Positions 23,527 through 32,774 are shown, counted from the stretch's first letter. The stretch: DNA of 64,000 nucleotides from Anabaena azotica FACHB-119 (GCF_014697625.1 NZ_JACJSG010000029.1:1-64000), one strand, 5' to 3'. Made by a program: numbers and translations. Notes: generated by a model from the letters alone, not told the origin.

Positions 23527-23648
23527 AGGACTTACGCAAGTGTCACAATTGGTGGTTGGTGCGTGACGCTACAAGTCTCATGACTACGTTCAAATATTAT
23601 CGCTCCTCACACACCCTACAGAAAAAATATGCCAGTTGCGTAAGTCCT
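23527..23648. repeat. MITE-like element, GGACTTACGCAA family (copy 2)
   Basis: The 122-bp element has perfect 13-bp ends AGGACTTACGCAA and TTGCGTAAGTCCT. The core differs from copies 3-5 (GGTGCGTGACGCT). The right end lies 5 bases from the phosphoketolase stop codon. Confidence 0.8.
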
Positions 23649-23653
23649 ACCCT

Positions 23654-26035
23654 CTAATACGGCCATTGCCAGTCACTAATTTCTGGCATATCCTCGCCAT
23701 ATTTAGAAATGTAGTGTTTGTGTTCAATTAGCTTGTCTTGCATATGTTGCTTGACGTAAGCTGCTTTAGCACCCAATTTTGGTACACGGTCAATTACATC
23801 CATTACCAAATGGAAGCGGTCAAGGTCGTTCAGCACAACCATATCAAAGGGTGTGGTGGTGGTTCCTTCCTCTTTGTAACCGCGCACATGGAGGTTGTTG
23901 TGGTTGGTATGGCGATAGGTTAAGCGATGTATTAGCCAGGGGTAGCCGTGGAAGGCGAAAATGATCGGTTTGTCGGTGGTGAAAATGGTATCGAAGTCTT
24001 TATAACTTAAACCGTGGGGATGTTCTGTTTTGGGTTGTAGGGTCATCAAGTCCACAACGTTGACTACCCGCACTTTTAAGTCGGGGAAGTTGCTGCGGAT
24101 AATATCCACAGCCGCCAAGGTTTCTAAAGTGGGAACATCACCAGCGCAAGCCATAACTACATCTGGTTCCCCGCCTTGGTCGTTGCTAGCCCATTCCCAA
24201 ATACCAATACCTTTGGTGCAGTGTTTTACTGCTGCATCCATATCTAGATATTGTAGGGCTGGTTGTTTGCCTGCAACGATGACGTTGACATAGTTACGGC
24301 TTCTTAAGCAGTGGTCTGTCACCGATAATAGGGTATTGGCATCGGGGGGAAGATAAACGCGGATAATCTCAGATTTTTTGTTAGTTACGTGGTCGAGAAA
24401 ACCGGGGTCTTGGTGAGAGAAGCCGTTGTGGTCTTGTCGCCAAACGTGGGAAGTTAACAAATAGTTGAGGGAAGCAATTGGTCTACGCCAAGAAATGTGA
24501 CGGGTGGTTTTCAACCATTTGGCGTGCTGGTTGAACATGGAGTCGATGATGTGGATAAAGGCTTCGTAACAGGAGAAGAAACCATGACGACCTGTCAGCA
24601 AATATCCTTCCAACCATCCTTGACAGCAAGTTTCGCTGAGGATTTCCATGACTCGTCCATTGGGGTTGAGGTGGTCGTCTTCGGGGAGAGTTTCGGCTAC
24701 CCATGTGCGGTCTGTGACTTCTAACACGGCGTTGATGCGGTTGGATGCGGTTTCATCAGGGCCGAAGATGCGGAAGTTGCGGTTGTCTAGGTTGCGTTGC
24801 ATCACATCCCGCAGGAATTTTCCGGTGACTTGGGTGGCTTCGGCAATTACTGTGCCTGGTTTGGGAACATCAACGGCATAATCCCGAAAGTCTGGCATAA
24901 TTAAATCACGCAACAGGAGACCGCCGTTAGCGTGGGGGTTGTCTCCCATGCGCCGATCGCCTTTTGGGGCTAATTCTGCTAATTCTGGTATGAGTCTGCC
25001 GTTAGCATCGAAGAGTTCTTCTGGTTTGTAACTCTTCATCCATTCTTCCAACAGTTTCAGGTGTTCTGGTTGACCTGATATATTACCGAAGGGGACTTGG
25101 TGCGATCGCCAATAATCCTCTGTTTTCTTCCCATCTACTTCTTTCGGCCCTGTCCAGCCTTTGGGCGTTCTCAAAATAATCATCGGCCACTGGGGACGCT
25201 TGGTAAACCCATGTACACGGGCTTCTCTTTGAATACTGTGAATTTCGGCAATAACGGTATCTAAAGTTGCTGCCATCTGTTGATGGACAACTGCGGGATC
25301 AGAACCTTCAACATAGTAAGGTTTGTACCCATAGCCGACAAATAAGCTTTCTAATTCTTCATGACTTACCCGTGAAAGTACGGTAGGGTTAGCAATTTTA
25401 TACCCGTTCAAATGTAGAATTGGCAATACAGCCCCATCATTAACCGGGTTGAGAAACTTGTTGGAATGCCAACTAGTAGCTAATGCACCAGTTTCTGCTT
25501 CACCATCACCAACAACAGCCGCCACAATTAAATCAGGATTATCAAAAGCCGCACCAAACGCATGAACTAGGGCATAACCGAGTTCACCACCTTCATGGAT
25601 GGAACCAGGAGTTTCTGGTGCAACGTGGCTAGGAATACCGCCTGGAAAGGAGAATTGTTTGAACAGTTTCTGCATTCCCACCGCATCTTGGGAGATGTTG
25701 GAGTAATATTCGCTATATGTCCCTTCCAAGTATGTATTCGCTACCAGTCCAGGCCCACCATGACCAGGCCCGGCAATGTAAATCATACTTTGGTCGTACT
25801 TCTTGATAATCCTGTTGAGGTGGACGTAAATAAAGTTTAGTCCCGGTGTTGTTCCCCAATGACCCAACAGACGGGGCTTAACATGGTCTATTTTCAGTGG
25901 TTCTCTAAGTAAGGGATTATCAAGTAGATATATTTGTCCAACTGATAAATAGTTGGTTGCACGCCAATAGGCGTTTATTTTATGCAGTTCTTCATCTGTT
26001 AAAGGCTTAATTTGTGGAGGACTTGCTAAAGTCAT
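23654..26035 (-). CDS. xfp: Phosphoketolase (xylulose 5-phosphate/fructose 6-phosphate)
   Basis: A thiamine-diphosphate enzyme that splits xylulose 5-phosphate or fructose 6-phosphate with phosphate into acetyl phosphate and a triose or tetrose phosphate. The 793-residue protein has the phosphoketolase N-terminus (HINAYWRATNYLSVGQIYL-like), PGHGGPGLVANTYLEGTYS, PGSIHEGGELGYALVHAFGA, the ThDP site VVGDGEAETG, and FGPDETASNR. ATG at 26035 is preferred to an upstream one at 26056. In cyanobacteria it feeds acetyl-CoA synthesis in the dark or under carbon excess. No acetate kinase gene is adjacent. Confidence 0.96.
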   Translation of the reverse strand: MTLASPPQIKPLTDEELHKINAYWRATNYLSVGQIYLLDNPLLREPLKIDHVKPRLLGHWGTTPGLNFIYVHLNRIIKKYDQSMIYIAGPGHGGPGLVANTYLEGTYSEYYSNISQDAVGMQKLFKQFSFPGGIPSHVAPETPGSIHEGGELGYALVHAFGAAFDNPDLIVAAVVGDGEAETGALATSWHSNKFLNPVNDGAVLPILHLNGYKIANPTVLSRVSHEELESLFVGYGYKPYYVEGSDPAVVHQQMAATLDTVIAEIHSIQREARVHGFTKRPQWPMIILRTPKGWTGPKEVDGKKTEDYWRSHQVPFGNISGQPEHLKLLEEWMKSYKPEELFDANGRLIPELAELAPKGDRRMGDNPHANGGLLLRDLIMPDFRDYAVDVPKPGTVIAEATQVTGKFLRDVMQRNLDNRNFRIFGPDETASNRINAVLEVTDRTWVAETLPEDDHLNPNGRVMEILSETCCQGWLEGYLLTGRHGFFSCYEAFIHIIDSMFNQHAKWLKTTRHISWRRPIASLNYLLTSHVWRQDHNGFSHQDPGFLDHVTNKKSEIIRVYLPPDANTLLSVTDHCLRSRNYVNVIVAGKQPALQYLDMDAAVKHCTKGIGIWEWASNDQGGEPDVVMACAGDVPTLETLAAVDIIRSNFPDLKVRVVNVVDLMTLQPKTEHPHGLSYKDFDTIFTTDKPIIFAFHGYPWLIHRLTYRHTNHNNLHVRGYKEEGTTTTPFDMVVLNDLDRFHLVMDVIDRVPKLGAKAAYVKQHMQDKLIEHKHYISKYGEDMPEISDWQWPY

Positions 26036-26226
26036 AATGTATTTCCAATTACACAACAGTTTTGCCAGTGCTAGTAAGCCAGTGTAGTAACCTACGATAG
26101 ATGAGTCATCTCACCTGTGACAAATTTTTTCCTTACTGAATTGGAATTTTCGGTTTGATTCAGTCAATTTCAAACATTTGCACCATTCTAAAATAAACCT
26201 AAAGAAATTTTGTTATGTTAATTCTG

Positions 26227-26367
26227 ACTTTTCACGGCATCTAGAAGACCTCTCTCCAAACCTCTCTCCTACAAGGAGAGAGGCTTTGATTTCTCCCCCT
26301 TCCCTTGTAGGGAAGGGGGCTGGGGGGTTAGGTCTGACGTTGACTTTTCCACATAACGTGAAAAGTT
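26227..26367. repeat. Inverted-repeat element (ACTTTTCACG ends)
   Basis: ACTTTTCACG at 26227 and CGTGAAAAGT ending near 26366 are inverse complements. The interior is GC- and pyrimidine-rich with CTCTCTCCTACAAGGAGAGAG and CCCTTCCCTTGTAGGGAAGG hairpins. A related end (ACTTTTCACGGGATCTAGAA) occurs at 11021-11040. Confidence 0.6.
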
Positions 26368-26577
26368 AGATGTTAATTCCCCCCATTCAGCAACACCTCA
26401 GTGCAGGAACCCTTTAATCATCAGGTTTTGTTAACTTTGAATTGATATCACTGGCTAGCATGAAAGGTTAACAGACTTTACATTGAAGTGAGTAATTTTT
26501 AACATTGATTTTAGCTATTGTTAAGAAAATCACTGCCTAGTTAAAAATCCAAACATTTATAAATCAGTTGCTCAATA

Positions 26578-26668
26578 CAGAACTTACGCAACTGGCACTT
26601 GGGGTAGGGTGCGTCAGATGTGGAGAATCCTTGAATGTGTACAAAATTATTGGGGCTAACGCACCCTA
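26578..26668. repeat. GGACTTACGCAA-family element, right end replaced (copy 3)
   Basis: Starts CAGAACTTACGCAACTGGCA and follows the family core (TAGGGTGCGTCAGATGTGG ... GCTAACGCACCCTAC), but where other copies continue to the right terminal repeat, the CTGGCGTGGCAAG element begins at 26669. The last third of the element is missing. Confidence 0.75.
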
Positions 26669-26793
26669 CTGGCGTGGCAAGACTAAAATGTGGCAATAGA
26701 TTTGGATAAATTGAACGCAGATAAACGCAGATAAACGCAGATGAATAAGATGTTAGATTATTGGCTAATGTACTATTTTAGCCTTGCCACTAG
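26669..26793. repeat. MITE-like element, CTGGCGTGGCAAG family (copy 2)
   Basis: The left arm CTGGCGTGGCAAGACTAAAA and right arm TTTTAGCCTTGCCACTAG are inverse complements. The core holds AACGCAGATAAACGCAGAT tandem units and a second pair TAATGTACTATTTTAG. It joins directly to the truncated GGACTTACGCAA element. Confidence 0.8.
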
Positions 26794-26868
26794 CTGATAT
26801 ATTCAAAGTTTGTAGTAAGGACTTTAGTCCTGAAGAAAAGGCTAAAGCCTTGACTACGAACTGACATT

Positions 26869-27876
26869 TCAAACTAAAGCACCACCACAACTAGAACCAT
26901 AACCAGCAGTACAGCCGTAGCAATAGTTAGCAGTTTGAATTTCATCAATTACATCTAAACTGCCACTTTCGAGTAATTTAGTAACAGTTAAAATTTCCCC
27001 ATTCCTAGTTTTTGCTGGTAAATTCATCATCTGATTAAAGTCACAATCATATATATTTCCTAGATAGTCTACAGACAATTGATTGCGACACATTAAACCC
27101 GCAACTGTTTGAGGATTGAAATTTGATTCTAAAAACTGCAAATAACTCGTATGTAGCTTTTTCCGCTCCAAGTGAAGTTTCGTTCTGCCAACTGGGATAT
27201 TAGTAATAGTGAAAAGGTTGTTAAATACAATATCAAATTTTTCTTGTAAGAACTTTTTATAATCTTGTTCTAACTTCACCTGTTCAGGAGTTAAAGAGAA
27301 TTTTTCAGTTGTTGGTAATTGTGGGTTATAAACCAAGTCTAAAATTAAATTTGGGTTATGCCCATAACCAACTTGATTTAGCCATTGCAACGCTTTAACA
27401 GAATCATCAAATACACCTGTTCCTCGCATTTTGTCAACGTTATCTGCTAAATAACAAGGCAAGGAAGCTACAATTCTGACTTGATGAGTTGCAAAGTATT
27501 TAGGTAAATCACCAAACCCATCAACAAAATAAATAGTTAAATTAGAACGGACAACTACTTGCTTATTGTGTTGACTTGCGGCTTCGACTAACGGCTTAAA
27601 TCCATAGTTCATTTCTGGTGCGCCGCCTGTCAAGTCAACAGTTTGAATTTGGGGAAACCGATGAATTAACTCGATTAACTGTTGACAGATTTCTGCTGAT
27701 AATTCTTCTGTACGTTTTGGCCCTGCTTCAACGTGACAATGTGTACAAGCAAGATTACAACGTTTACCTAAGTTAATTTGTAAAACAGTAATATCTTGTT
27801 TGCTTAAAGGAGCATCTAATTTAGATTGAAAATTGGTGATTTTTGGATTGGTGGTAGTGCTTGATATGCTTGTCAT
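26869..27876 (-). CDS. arsS: ArsS, radical SAM enzyme of arsenosugar synthesis
   Basis: A 335-residue radical SAM protein with the CxxxCxxC cluster motif NLGKRCNLACTHCHVEAGP near residue 40 and a C-terminal Cys-rich segment (YCYGCTAGYGSSCGGALV) characteristic of ArsS. It joins the adenosyl part of SAM to dimethylarsenite, a step towards oxo-arsenosugars, by family knowledge. VDLTGGAPEMNYGFKPLVEA is the SAM-binding GGE-like motif. It is the last gene of the arsM-PiT-arsS unit, 33 bases after the permease gene. Confidence 0.93.
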   Translation of the reverse strand: MTSISSTTTNPKITNFQSKLDAPLSKQDITVLQINLGKRCNLACTHCHVEAGPKRTEELSAEICQQLIELIHRFPQIQTVDLTGGAPEMNYGFKPLVEAASQHNKQVVVRSNLTIYFVDGFGDLPKYFATHQVRIVASLPCYLADNVDKMRGTGVFDDSVKALQWLNQVGYGHNPNLILDLVYNPQLPTTEKFSLTPEQVKLEQDYKKFLQEKFDIVFNNLFTITNIPVGRTKLHLERKKLHTSYLQFLESNFNPQTVAGLMCRNQLSVDYLGNIYDCDFNQMMNLPAKTRNGEILTVTKLLESGSLDVIDEIQTANYCYGCTAGYGSSCGGALV

Positions 27877-27909
27877 TGATGACTACTCCTGAAGATGTTA
27901 AAAATCATG

Positions 27910-28869
27910 CTACCCTTGCAACAATCTATAGGTTATACCACCAATAATAGTAGCAATGGGCAGGCTGAAAATCCAAGCTAGGAAAATTTGAGCAAAAATA
28001 TATTTATTGGCTTTGTTACCAATTAGCCCTACACCGAAAATAGAACACACACTAACCTGAGTTGTAGCTATAGGTACGCTGTAATTAGTGCCAGCAATCA
28101 ATAAAAGACTGGTAATTATATTGGCAGATATTGCCTGAGTACGATTCATTGATGTGATTTTTGTACTCATGGTTTCGGCAATTTTTTGAGAGTTGAGTAA
28201 ACCACCAAGTCCCATAGCCATTGCTATAGTAATCATAGCTCCGGCAAGAGAAAAATAATCGATAATCAAAATGAAAGAAGCAATTTTAGCTGTATCGTTA
28301 AAGCCTCTAGCGAAGCTGAAGATACCAGCACTTATATAATGCAGGATATTAGTGATTGTCTGATTTAATTGCCAGTGGAAACGATTTTTTAGGTAATCAA
28401 TTAAACTGTAAGTTCCAGCACTTAAGGGAATTGCGATAATAGCGCTCAAGAATAGGGGTAATATAAAGTTAATGCCTAAAATAGCAAAATTTACCTGAAG
28501 TCCGTGGGCTACTAAACCAGCACCAAACATTGCACCTATCAAGCTGTGATAGGTAGAAATAGGAAATCCGAAAATAGCAGCAATCAATACAGTTAAACCA
28601 GATGCGATCGCCACTGCCAAATGGAACTCTGGATTATTGGCGATCGCATCTGGTAATATACCTTTGCCAGTAAATTCTGTAACTATATTCCTGCCTAAAT
28701 AGGTAGCAGCTAACGAGCCTGCAAAAGTTGTAGAAGTCGCCCACAAAATTGCCGTTTGGTAGCTAGTTGTGCGACTACCAAACAGCGTAGCTACACCCTT
28801 AAAATTATCATTAGCTCCATTAGCATAAGCTAGGAACAGGGTAGCAATAAACAGACTAATTAACAACAT
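27910..28869 (-). CDS. PiT-family permease in the arsenosugar operon
   Basis: A 319-residue inorganic phosphate transporter family protein. Both repeat halves carry the signature: ANGANDNFKGVATLFGS at the N-terminus and SFARGFNDTAKIASFILI in the second half. About nine to ten hydrophobic segments are visible. It lies between arsM and arsS with gaps of 15 and 33 bases, so it is co-transcribed with them. Substrate could be phosphate, arsenate or an arsenic compound; context suggests an arsenic role, which is inference. Confidence 0.88.
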   Translation of the reverse strand: MLLISLFIATLFLAYANGANDNFKGVATLFGSRTTSYQTAILWATSTTFAGSLAATYLGRNIVTEFTGKGILPDAIANNPEFHLAVAIASGLTVLIAAIFGFPISTYHSLIGAMFGAGLVAHGLQVNFAILGINFILPLFLSAIIAIPLSAGTYSLIDYLKNRFHWQLNQTITNILHYISAGIFSFARGFNDTAKIASFILIIDYFSLAGAMITIAMAMGLGGLLNSQKIAETMSTKITSMNRTQAISANIITSLLLIAGTNYSVPIATTQVSVCSIFGVGLIGNKANKYIFAQIFLAWIFSLPIATIIGGITYRLLQG

Positions 28870-28884
28870 TTCCAGAAGTATAAA

Positions 28885-29853
28885 TTAACAGCAACCACCA
28901 CCGCTATAATGCCAAGTTGAATCCGTAATTATTATTTCCGTTGGCTTTACACTTGCTAGTTTAGCAGCAGTCTTATCGCATACGGTTGCCGGAATGCCAC
29001 GTTGTAGGATATGTCCGGCTGCATCATCAAAAAATGGCTCAGAACCAGCATAAATTGCCGTCTTTCCTGTGAAAATACAAGCACCATCTTCAGGAATAGC
29101 CACTTTGAACGAAACAGAATCAAGACTTTCTAAAAGTAGAGGTGTTTCTAGGTTATAAGTTTGAGTATCTAGTAAGCGATAAGGACGACGGGCGCGAATT
29201 TCAATCTGACCGAAGCCAGCAGCAATTATGCGCTGAGTATATTCTTCATAGGTAAGTGCGCCTGATAAGCACATAGCACGTAACCGTTCATCTTGCTGCA
29301 AATGTGCAGGAATAGGACGAGTCGCAATAGGGTCACTCATTTGCAAACGTCCACCAGGCTTTAAGACCCGATACGCTTCTTTTAATGCACGGGTTAAATC
29401 TTCCGGCTCAAAGATATTAAATAAACAATTTTGGGCGACAATATCCACTGACGCATCAGCTACAGGTAAGTTGAAAGCGTCTCCTTCCCGAATTTCGACA
29501 AAGCTCTTGTCAAACCAAGGGTTTTCCGCCACCGCAGTTGCTAAATTGCTTGTTGCTGCTTCTCGCATCGCTGCAACTGGGTCAACTGCAATTACAGCAC
29601 CAGCACGGCGAGAAAAATAAGCAAACTGCAACGCCTCTAACCCACCACCTACACCAACATATAAAACTGTGGGTTGCTTGCCTAGTTCCGTAGGATGAAC
29701 CGTAGTTCCACAACCATAATTCATTTCCTGCATAGCCAAAGGAACTTTTAACCCTGGTAGTTGCAAGGGTGTACTTTGAACACAACACAGTCCCACCTGT
29801 GGCGTTTGAGCAACTTCGCTATAAAATTGTGCGGCTGTTTCTAAGTAGGTCAT
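28885..29853 (-). CDS. arsM: ArsM, arsenite methyltransferase of arsenosugar synthesis
   Basis: A 322-residue SAM-dependent methyltransferase. The SAM-binding motif is VLYVGVGGGLEALQFAYF with AVDPVAAMREAA, and DIVAQNCLFNIFEPEDL and RVLKPGGRLQMSDP follow. Cys residues expected to hold As(III) are at VGLCCVQST (N-terminus), NYGCGTTVHP and AQNCLFN, and the protein ends GGGCC. The long C-terminal part is the form found with arsS in cyanobacteria. It is the first gene of the three-gene unit; the region upstream (29854-30229) should carry the promoter. Confidence 0.92.
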   Translation of the reverse strand: MTYLETAAQFYSEVAQTPQVGLCCVQSTPLQLPGLKVPLAMQEMNYGCGTTVHPTELGKQPTVLYVGVGGGLEALQFAYFSRRAGAVIAVDPVAAMREAATSNLATAVAENPWFDKSFVEIREGDAFNLPVADASVDIVAQNCLFNIFEPEDLTRALKEAYRVLKPGGRLQMSDPIATRPIPAHLQQDERLRAMCLSGALTYEEYTQRIIAAGFGQIEIRARRPYRLLDTQTYNLETPLLLESLDSVSFKVAIPEDGACIFTGKTAIYAGSEPFFDDAAGHILQRGIPATVCDKTAAKLASVKPTEIIITDSTWHYSGGGCC

Positions 29854-30709
29854 GGCGGTCTTAATGTTGCTTAGATATCAAAGTTAGTCTGTGCCTTCTC
29901 AATATAACGAAGATTGAAGTCAGTTTTTACCGATAGTGAAGAAACCTCTAATTTTTTAAAGTAAAAACCTATATCCATTGATTTATCTGCGTTTATCTGC
30001 GTCCATCTGCGTTCAATTATTCTATGCAGCTTTATATTAATTGCTATTAGATTAATCGTATGAAAAGCAAAAAATCAAACTCTATAGGAATCCGATTTGA
30101 TTTCTGAAAAAATCTCAGTATATGTAGTATCTGTAGGGTAGGCAGTGCATCGGCAAAGCCATGATATGGTGGGCAGTGCATCGGCCTACGTAATATTTCA
30201 AAAATCAAGTATGAGTCCTATATATAATTAGGACTTACGCAAGTGTCATAATCAAACTAACTGTAGGGTGCGTCAGCACCAATAATTTCGTACATATTCA
30301 AGGATTTTCCACATCTGACGCACCCTACCCCAAGTGCTAGTTGCGTAAGTCCTGATAATAAGTAAGCATAAAAAATTATCTTTTATAATAATCATGTTTT
30401 ATGCCTAAATTGATTTACGTAGGTAAAAATAGGCAAAACGCAAGTATATACTGATGAGATGGGCGATCGCCAATAACTATAGTTAAAAGTTCTACAAATT
30501 ATAAATATAAATTTACGTATTATTACTTAATTTGAAATTAATATAAATGACCCTAAACTGAATATTTACTAAATCTATATACAAGTACCTATACATTAGA
30601 CTGTTATTTAGTGCAGCATAATAGATAACCTCATATCGCTTTGTTCCCACTGATGGTGAAATCAAAGTGATGTACTGATTTGCCAACTGTTAAGCCCTAT
30701 TAATGATCT
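29854..30709. other. Gap between arsM and the GGDEF/EAL gene
   Basis: About 850 bases without a gene. It holds TCTGCG-type tandem units at 29985-30015 (TTTATCTGCGTTTATCTGCG), a GGTGGGCAGTGCATCGGC duplication near 30130-30190, and a GGACTTACGCAA-family element at 30230-30353. The AT-rich last 250 bases should hold the promoter of the following gene. I see no ArsR-type gene or clear operator. Confidence 0.6.
30230..30353. repeat. MITE-like element, GGACTTACGCAA family (copy 4, complete)
   Basis: The 124-bp element has perfect 13-bp terminal inverted repeats and inner inverted TAGGGTGCGTCAG / CTGACGCACCCTA arms. It is the most complete copy in the window and lies in the orientation opposite to copies 3 and 5. 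Confidence 0.85.
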
Positions 30710-32434
30710 ATGCAGTTAAATCACAAACTCTATTTATACTCAACTCTAAATAATTTCAGATTCCTCAACAAAAGTTACACCGCCAAAATTATGTCGGTGG
30801 TATTTTTAGGTACTCATATTCCACTTTTAACATTAATTTTTAGTTGCGTCATCTCTAATTCCTACTCTAGACAGATGACAATTCAAATATTAGCCACTAC
30901 TGTATTTGCAACTTTAGTTGGTACAGCAGCCACCCTTTATGCGCTTCATCATCTGCTGCTACCAATTAATTTAACATCAGCCTCACTAAGAGACTATCTC
31001 AACAACAAAACCTTGCCCAGTTTACCTACGGAATTTGCTGATGAAGCAGGTACGCTGATGGCAGATACATCACAAGCTCTCCGCAAATTAAACGAGTTGA
31101 TTGACTATATCAGTAATTATGACGAACTCACAGGTTTACCCAACCGTGAGTTATTGGAGGAACGTATCCATCAGACTATATCTCAATCACAAGACAGCCA
31201 AAGAATGGTAGCCGTGATGGTGTTGGGAATTGATGATTTTACAGGAATGAGCCATGCACTGGAACGTGAGCAATGTAATTTACTATTAAGAGCAGTAGCC
31301 CAGCGTTTAACAAGTTGTGTTGCTCAGACGGATATTTTAGCTCATTTGAATGCAGACGAATTTGCGATCGCTCGCCAAGAAATACCTTCATTTGAAAGTA
31401 TCATCAAGCTGTCGCAACTGCTATTGGCCACATTAAACAAACCCTTCCTAATTCAAGGAAACCACATTCGACTCACAGCTAGCGTTGGCATCACAATTAA
31501 TCAACCCGATAGTATTCTTGATTTAGATCAGTTGTTGCAACAGGCGCACATAGCCTTATATCAAGCCAAGCAACAAGGACGCAGCCAATACCAGTTTTAT
31601 TCACCAGATATTAACACCCAACTACAACAACGATTAGCCTTAGAGAATGAACTACATGGGGCATTAGAGCGAAAAGAAATTGTAGTTTATTATCAACCTA
31701 TTATTAATTTACAAACTGGAAAAATGACGGCTGTTGAAGCCTTAGTACGCTGGCAACACCCCATAAGAGGTTTAATCTCTCCTACCGAGTTTATCCCCAT
31801 TGCTGAAGCTAATGGATTAATTGAGAAAATTGGCGAATGGGTATTGCGGACTGCCTGCATCCAAAACCGTGCTTGGCAACTTGCAGGGCTTCCACCCATG
31901 CGGATGTCAGTAAACTTATCAGCTAGACAGTTTGAACAAGCAAATTTGGTAGAACTTATTCATCAAATCATGCAGGAAAGTGGTTTGCAACCATCCTATC
32001 TAGAACTGGAAGTCACCGAAAGCTTTTTAATGACAGATATAAACCACTCTACAAAAATCCTCAAACAATTGCGAGAATTAGGTGTATGGCTAGCTCTAGA
32101 TGACTTCGGTACTGGGTATTCTTCTCTCAACTATCTCAAGCGCTTCCCTGTAAATATGCTGAAAATTGATCGGTCATTTGTGCAAGATATAGCCTCTAAC
32201 CCTGATAGCGCTGCTGTGACTGATGCCATCATTGCTTTAGCAAAAAGCCTACAATTAAAGATTACAGCCGAAGGCATAGAAGACCAACAACAACGTCATT
32301 ATCTACAACAGCGTGGCTGTCATGAAGGTCAAGGATATTACTTTGGCGTTCCTGTTCCCGCCGAGAAAATCACAGAACTATTGCAGCAAAAACAGGCAAT
32401 GGGCTACGCTCCACCTTTGGCGAACGTCGCCTAA
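30710..32434 (+). CDS. Membrane GGDEF-EAL protein, probable c-di-GMP phosphodiesterase
   Basis: A 574-residue protein: two N-terminal transmembrane helices (about residues 28-48 and 55-80), a HAMP-like linker, a GGDEF domain (NYDELTGLPNRELLEERI) whose active-site motif is degenerate (LNADEF in place of GGDEF), and an intact EAL domain from about 320: VEALVRWQHP, SVNLSARQF, LELEVTESFLM, LALDDFGTGYSSLNYL, MLKIDRSFVQ and ITAEGIE. The EAL residues for metal binding are all present, so the protein probably degrades c-di-GMP, while the GGDEF part may be a GTP sensor. Localised to the plasma membrane. Confidence 0.9.
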   Translation: MQLNHKLYLYSTLNNFRFLNKSYTAKIMSVVFLGTHIPLLTLIFSCVISNSYSRQMTIQILATTVFATLVGTAATLYALHHLLLPINLTSASLRDYLNNKTLPSLPTEFADEAGTLMADTSQALRKLNELIDYISNYDELTGLPNRELLEERIHQTISQSQDSQRMVAVMVLGIDDFTGMSHALEREQCNLLLRAVAQRLTSCVAQTDILAHLNADEFAIARQEIPSFESIIKLSQLLLATLNKPFLIQGNHIRLTASVGITINQPDSILDLDQLLQQAHIALYQAKQQGRSQYQFYSPDINTQLQQRLALENELHGALERKEIVVYYQPIINLQTGKMTAVEALVRWQHPIRGLISPTEFIPIAEANGLIEKIGEWVLRTACIQNRAWQLAGLPPMRMSVNLSARQFEQANLVELIHQIMQESGLQPSYLELEVTESFLMTDINHSTKILKQLRELGVWLALDDFGTGYSSLNYLKRFPVNMLKIDRSFVQDIASNPDSAAVTDAIIALAKSLQLKITAEGIEDQQQRHYLQQRGCHEGQGYYFGVPVPAEKITELLQQKQAMGYAPPLANVA

Positions 32435-32568
32435 GTCTTGAGAAAATACCAAAAAATAAATTATTTAAATTGACTATTAATAGGTGCGTCAGGATGAATA
32501 TCTTCTTGGTACAGCCAGGGTTGATAATACTGATACCGATTCTCTATGAAATTGCACAAAAAAATGAT

Positions 32569-32596
32569 GTAGAGACGTTGCATGCAACGTCTCTAC
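32569..32596. repeat. Perfect 28-bp palindrome
   Basis: GTAGAGACGTTGCA is followed directly by its inverse complement. A near-identical palindrome is at 61107-61134 and a degraded one at 2402-2433. Confidence 0.9.
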
Positions 32597-32645
32597 AGTG
32601 CAGAATAAAGTGCATCTTCATTAAGAAACGGTATGACGCACCCTA

Positions 32646-32774
32646 CTGGCTTGTCTAGGCTAAAATAGTACATTAGCCACCAATCTAACATTTTAATCAT
32701 CTGCGTTCATCTGCGTTCATCTGCGTTCAATTTTTCCCAATCTATTGCCACATTTTAGTCTTGACACGCCACTA
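32646..32774. repeat. MITE-like element, CTGGCGTGGCAAG family (copy 3, inverted)
   Basis: Reads CTGGCTTGTCTAGGCTAAAA at the left and TTTTAGTCTTGACACGCCAC at the right, with TCATCTGCGTTCATCTGCGT inside: the inverse complement of copies 1 and 2. It is joined on its left to GACGCACCCTA, the same flank as in copy 2. Confidence 0.8.

Larger units (their letters stand above)
26036..26868. other. Repeat-filled gap upstream of phosphoketolase and downstream of arsS
   Basis: No gene. It contains three separately listed elements plus a 55-bp palindromic sequence at about 26808-26862 (GTAGTAAGGACTTTAGTCCT then AGGCTAAAGCCTTGACTAC) directly before the arsS stop. The first 130 bases should hold the phosphoketolase promoter. 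Confidence 0.65.
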
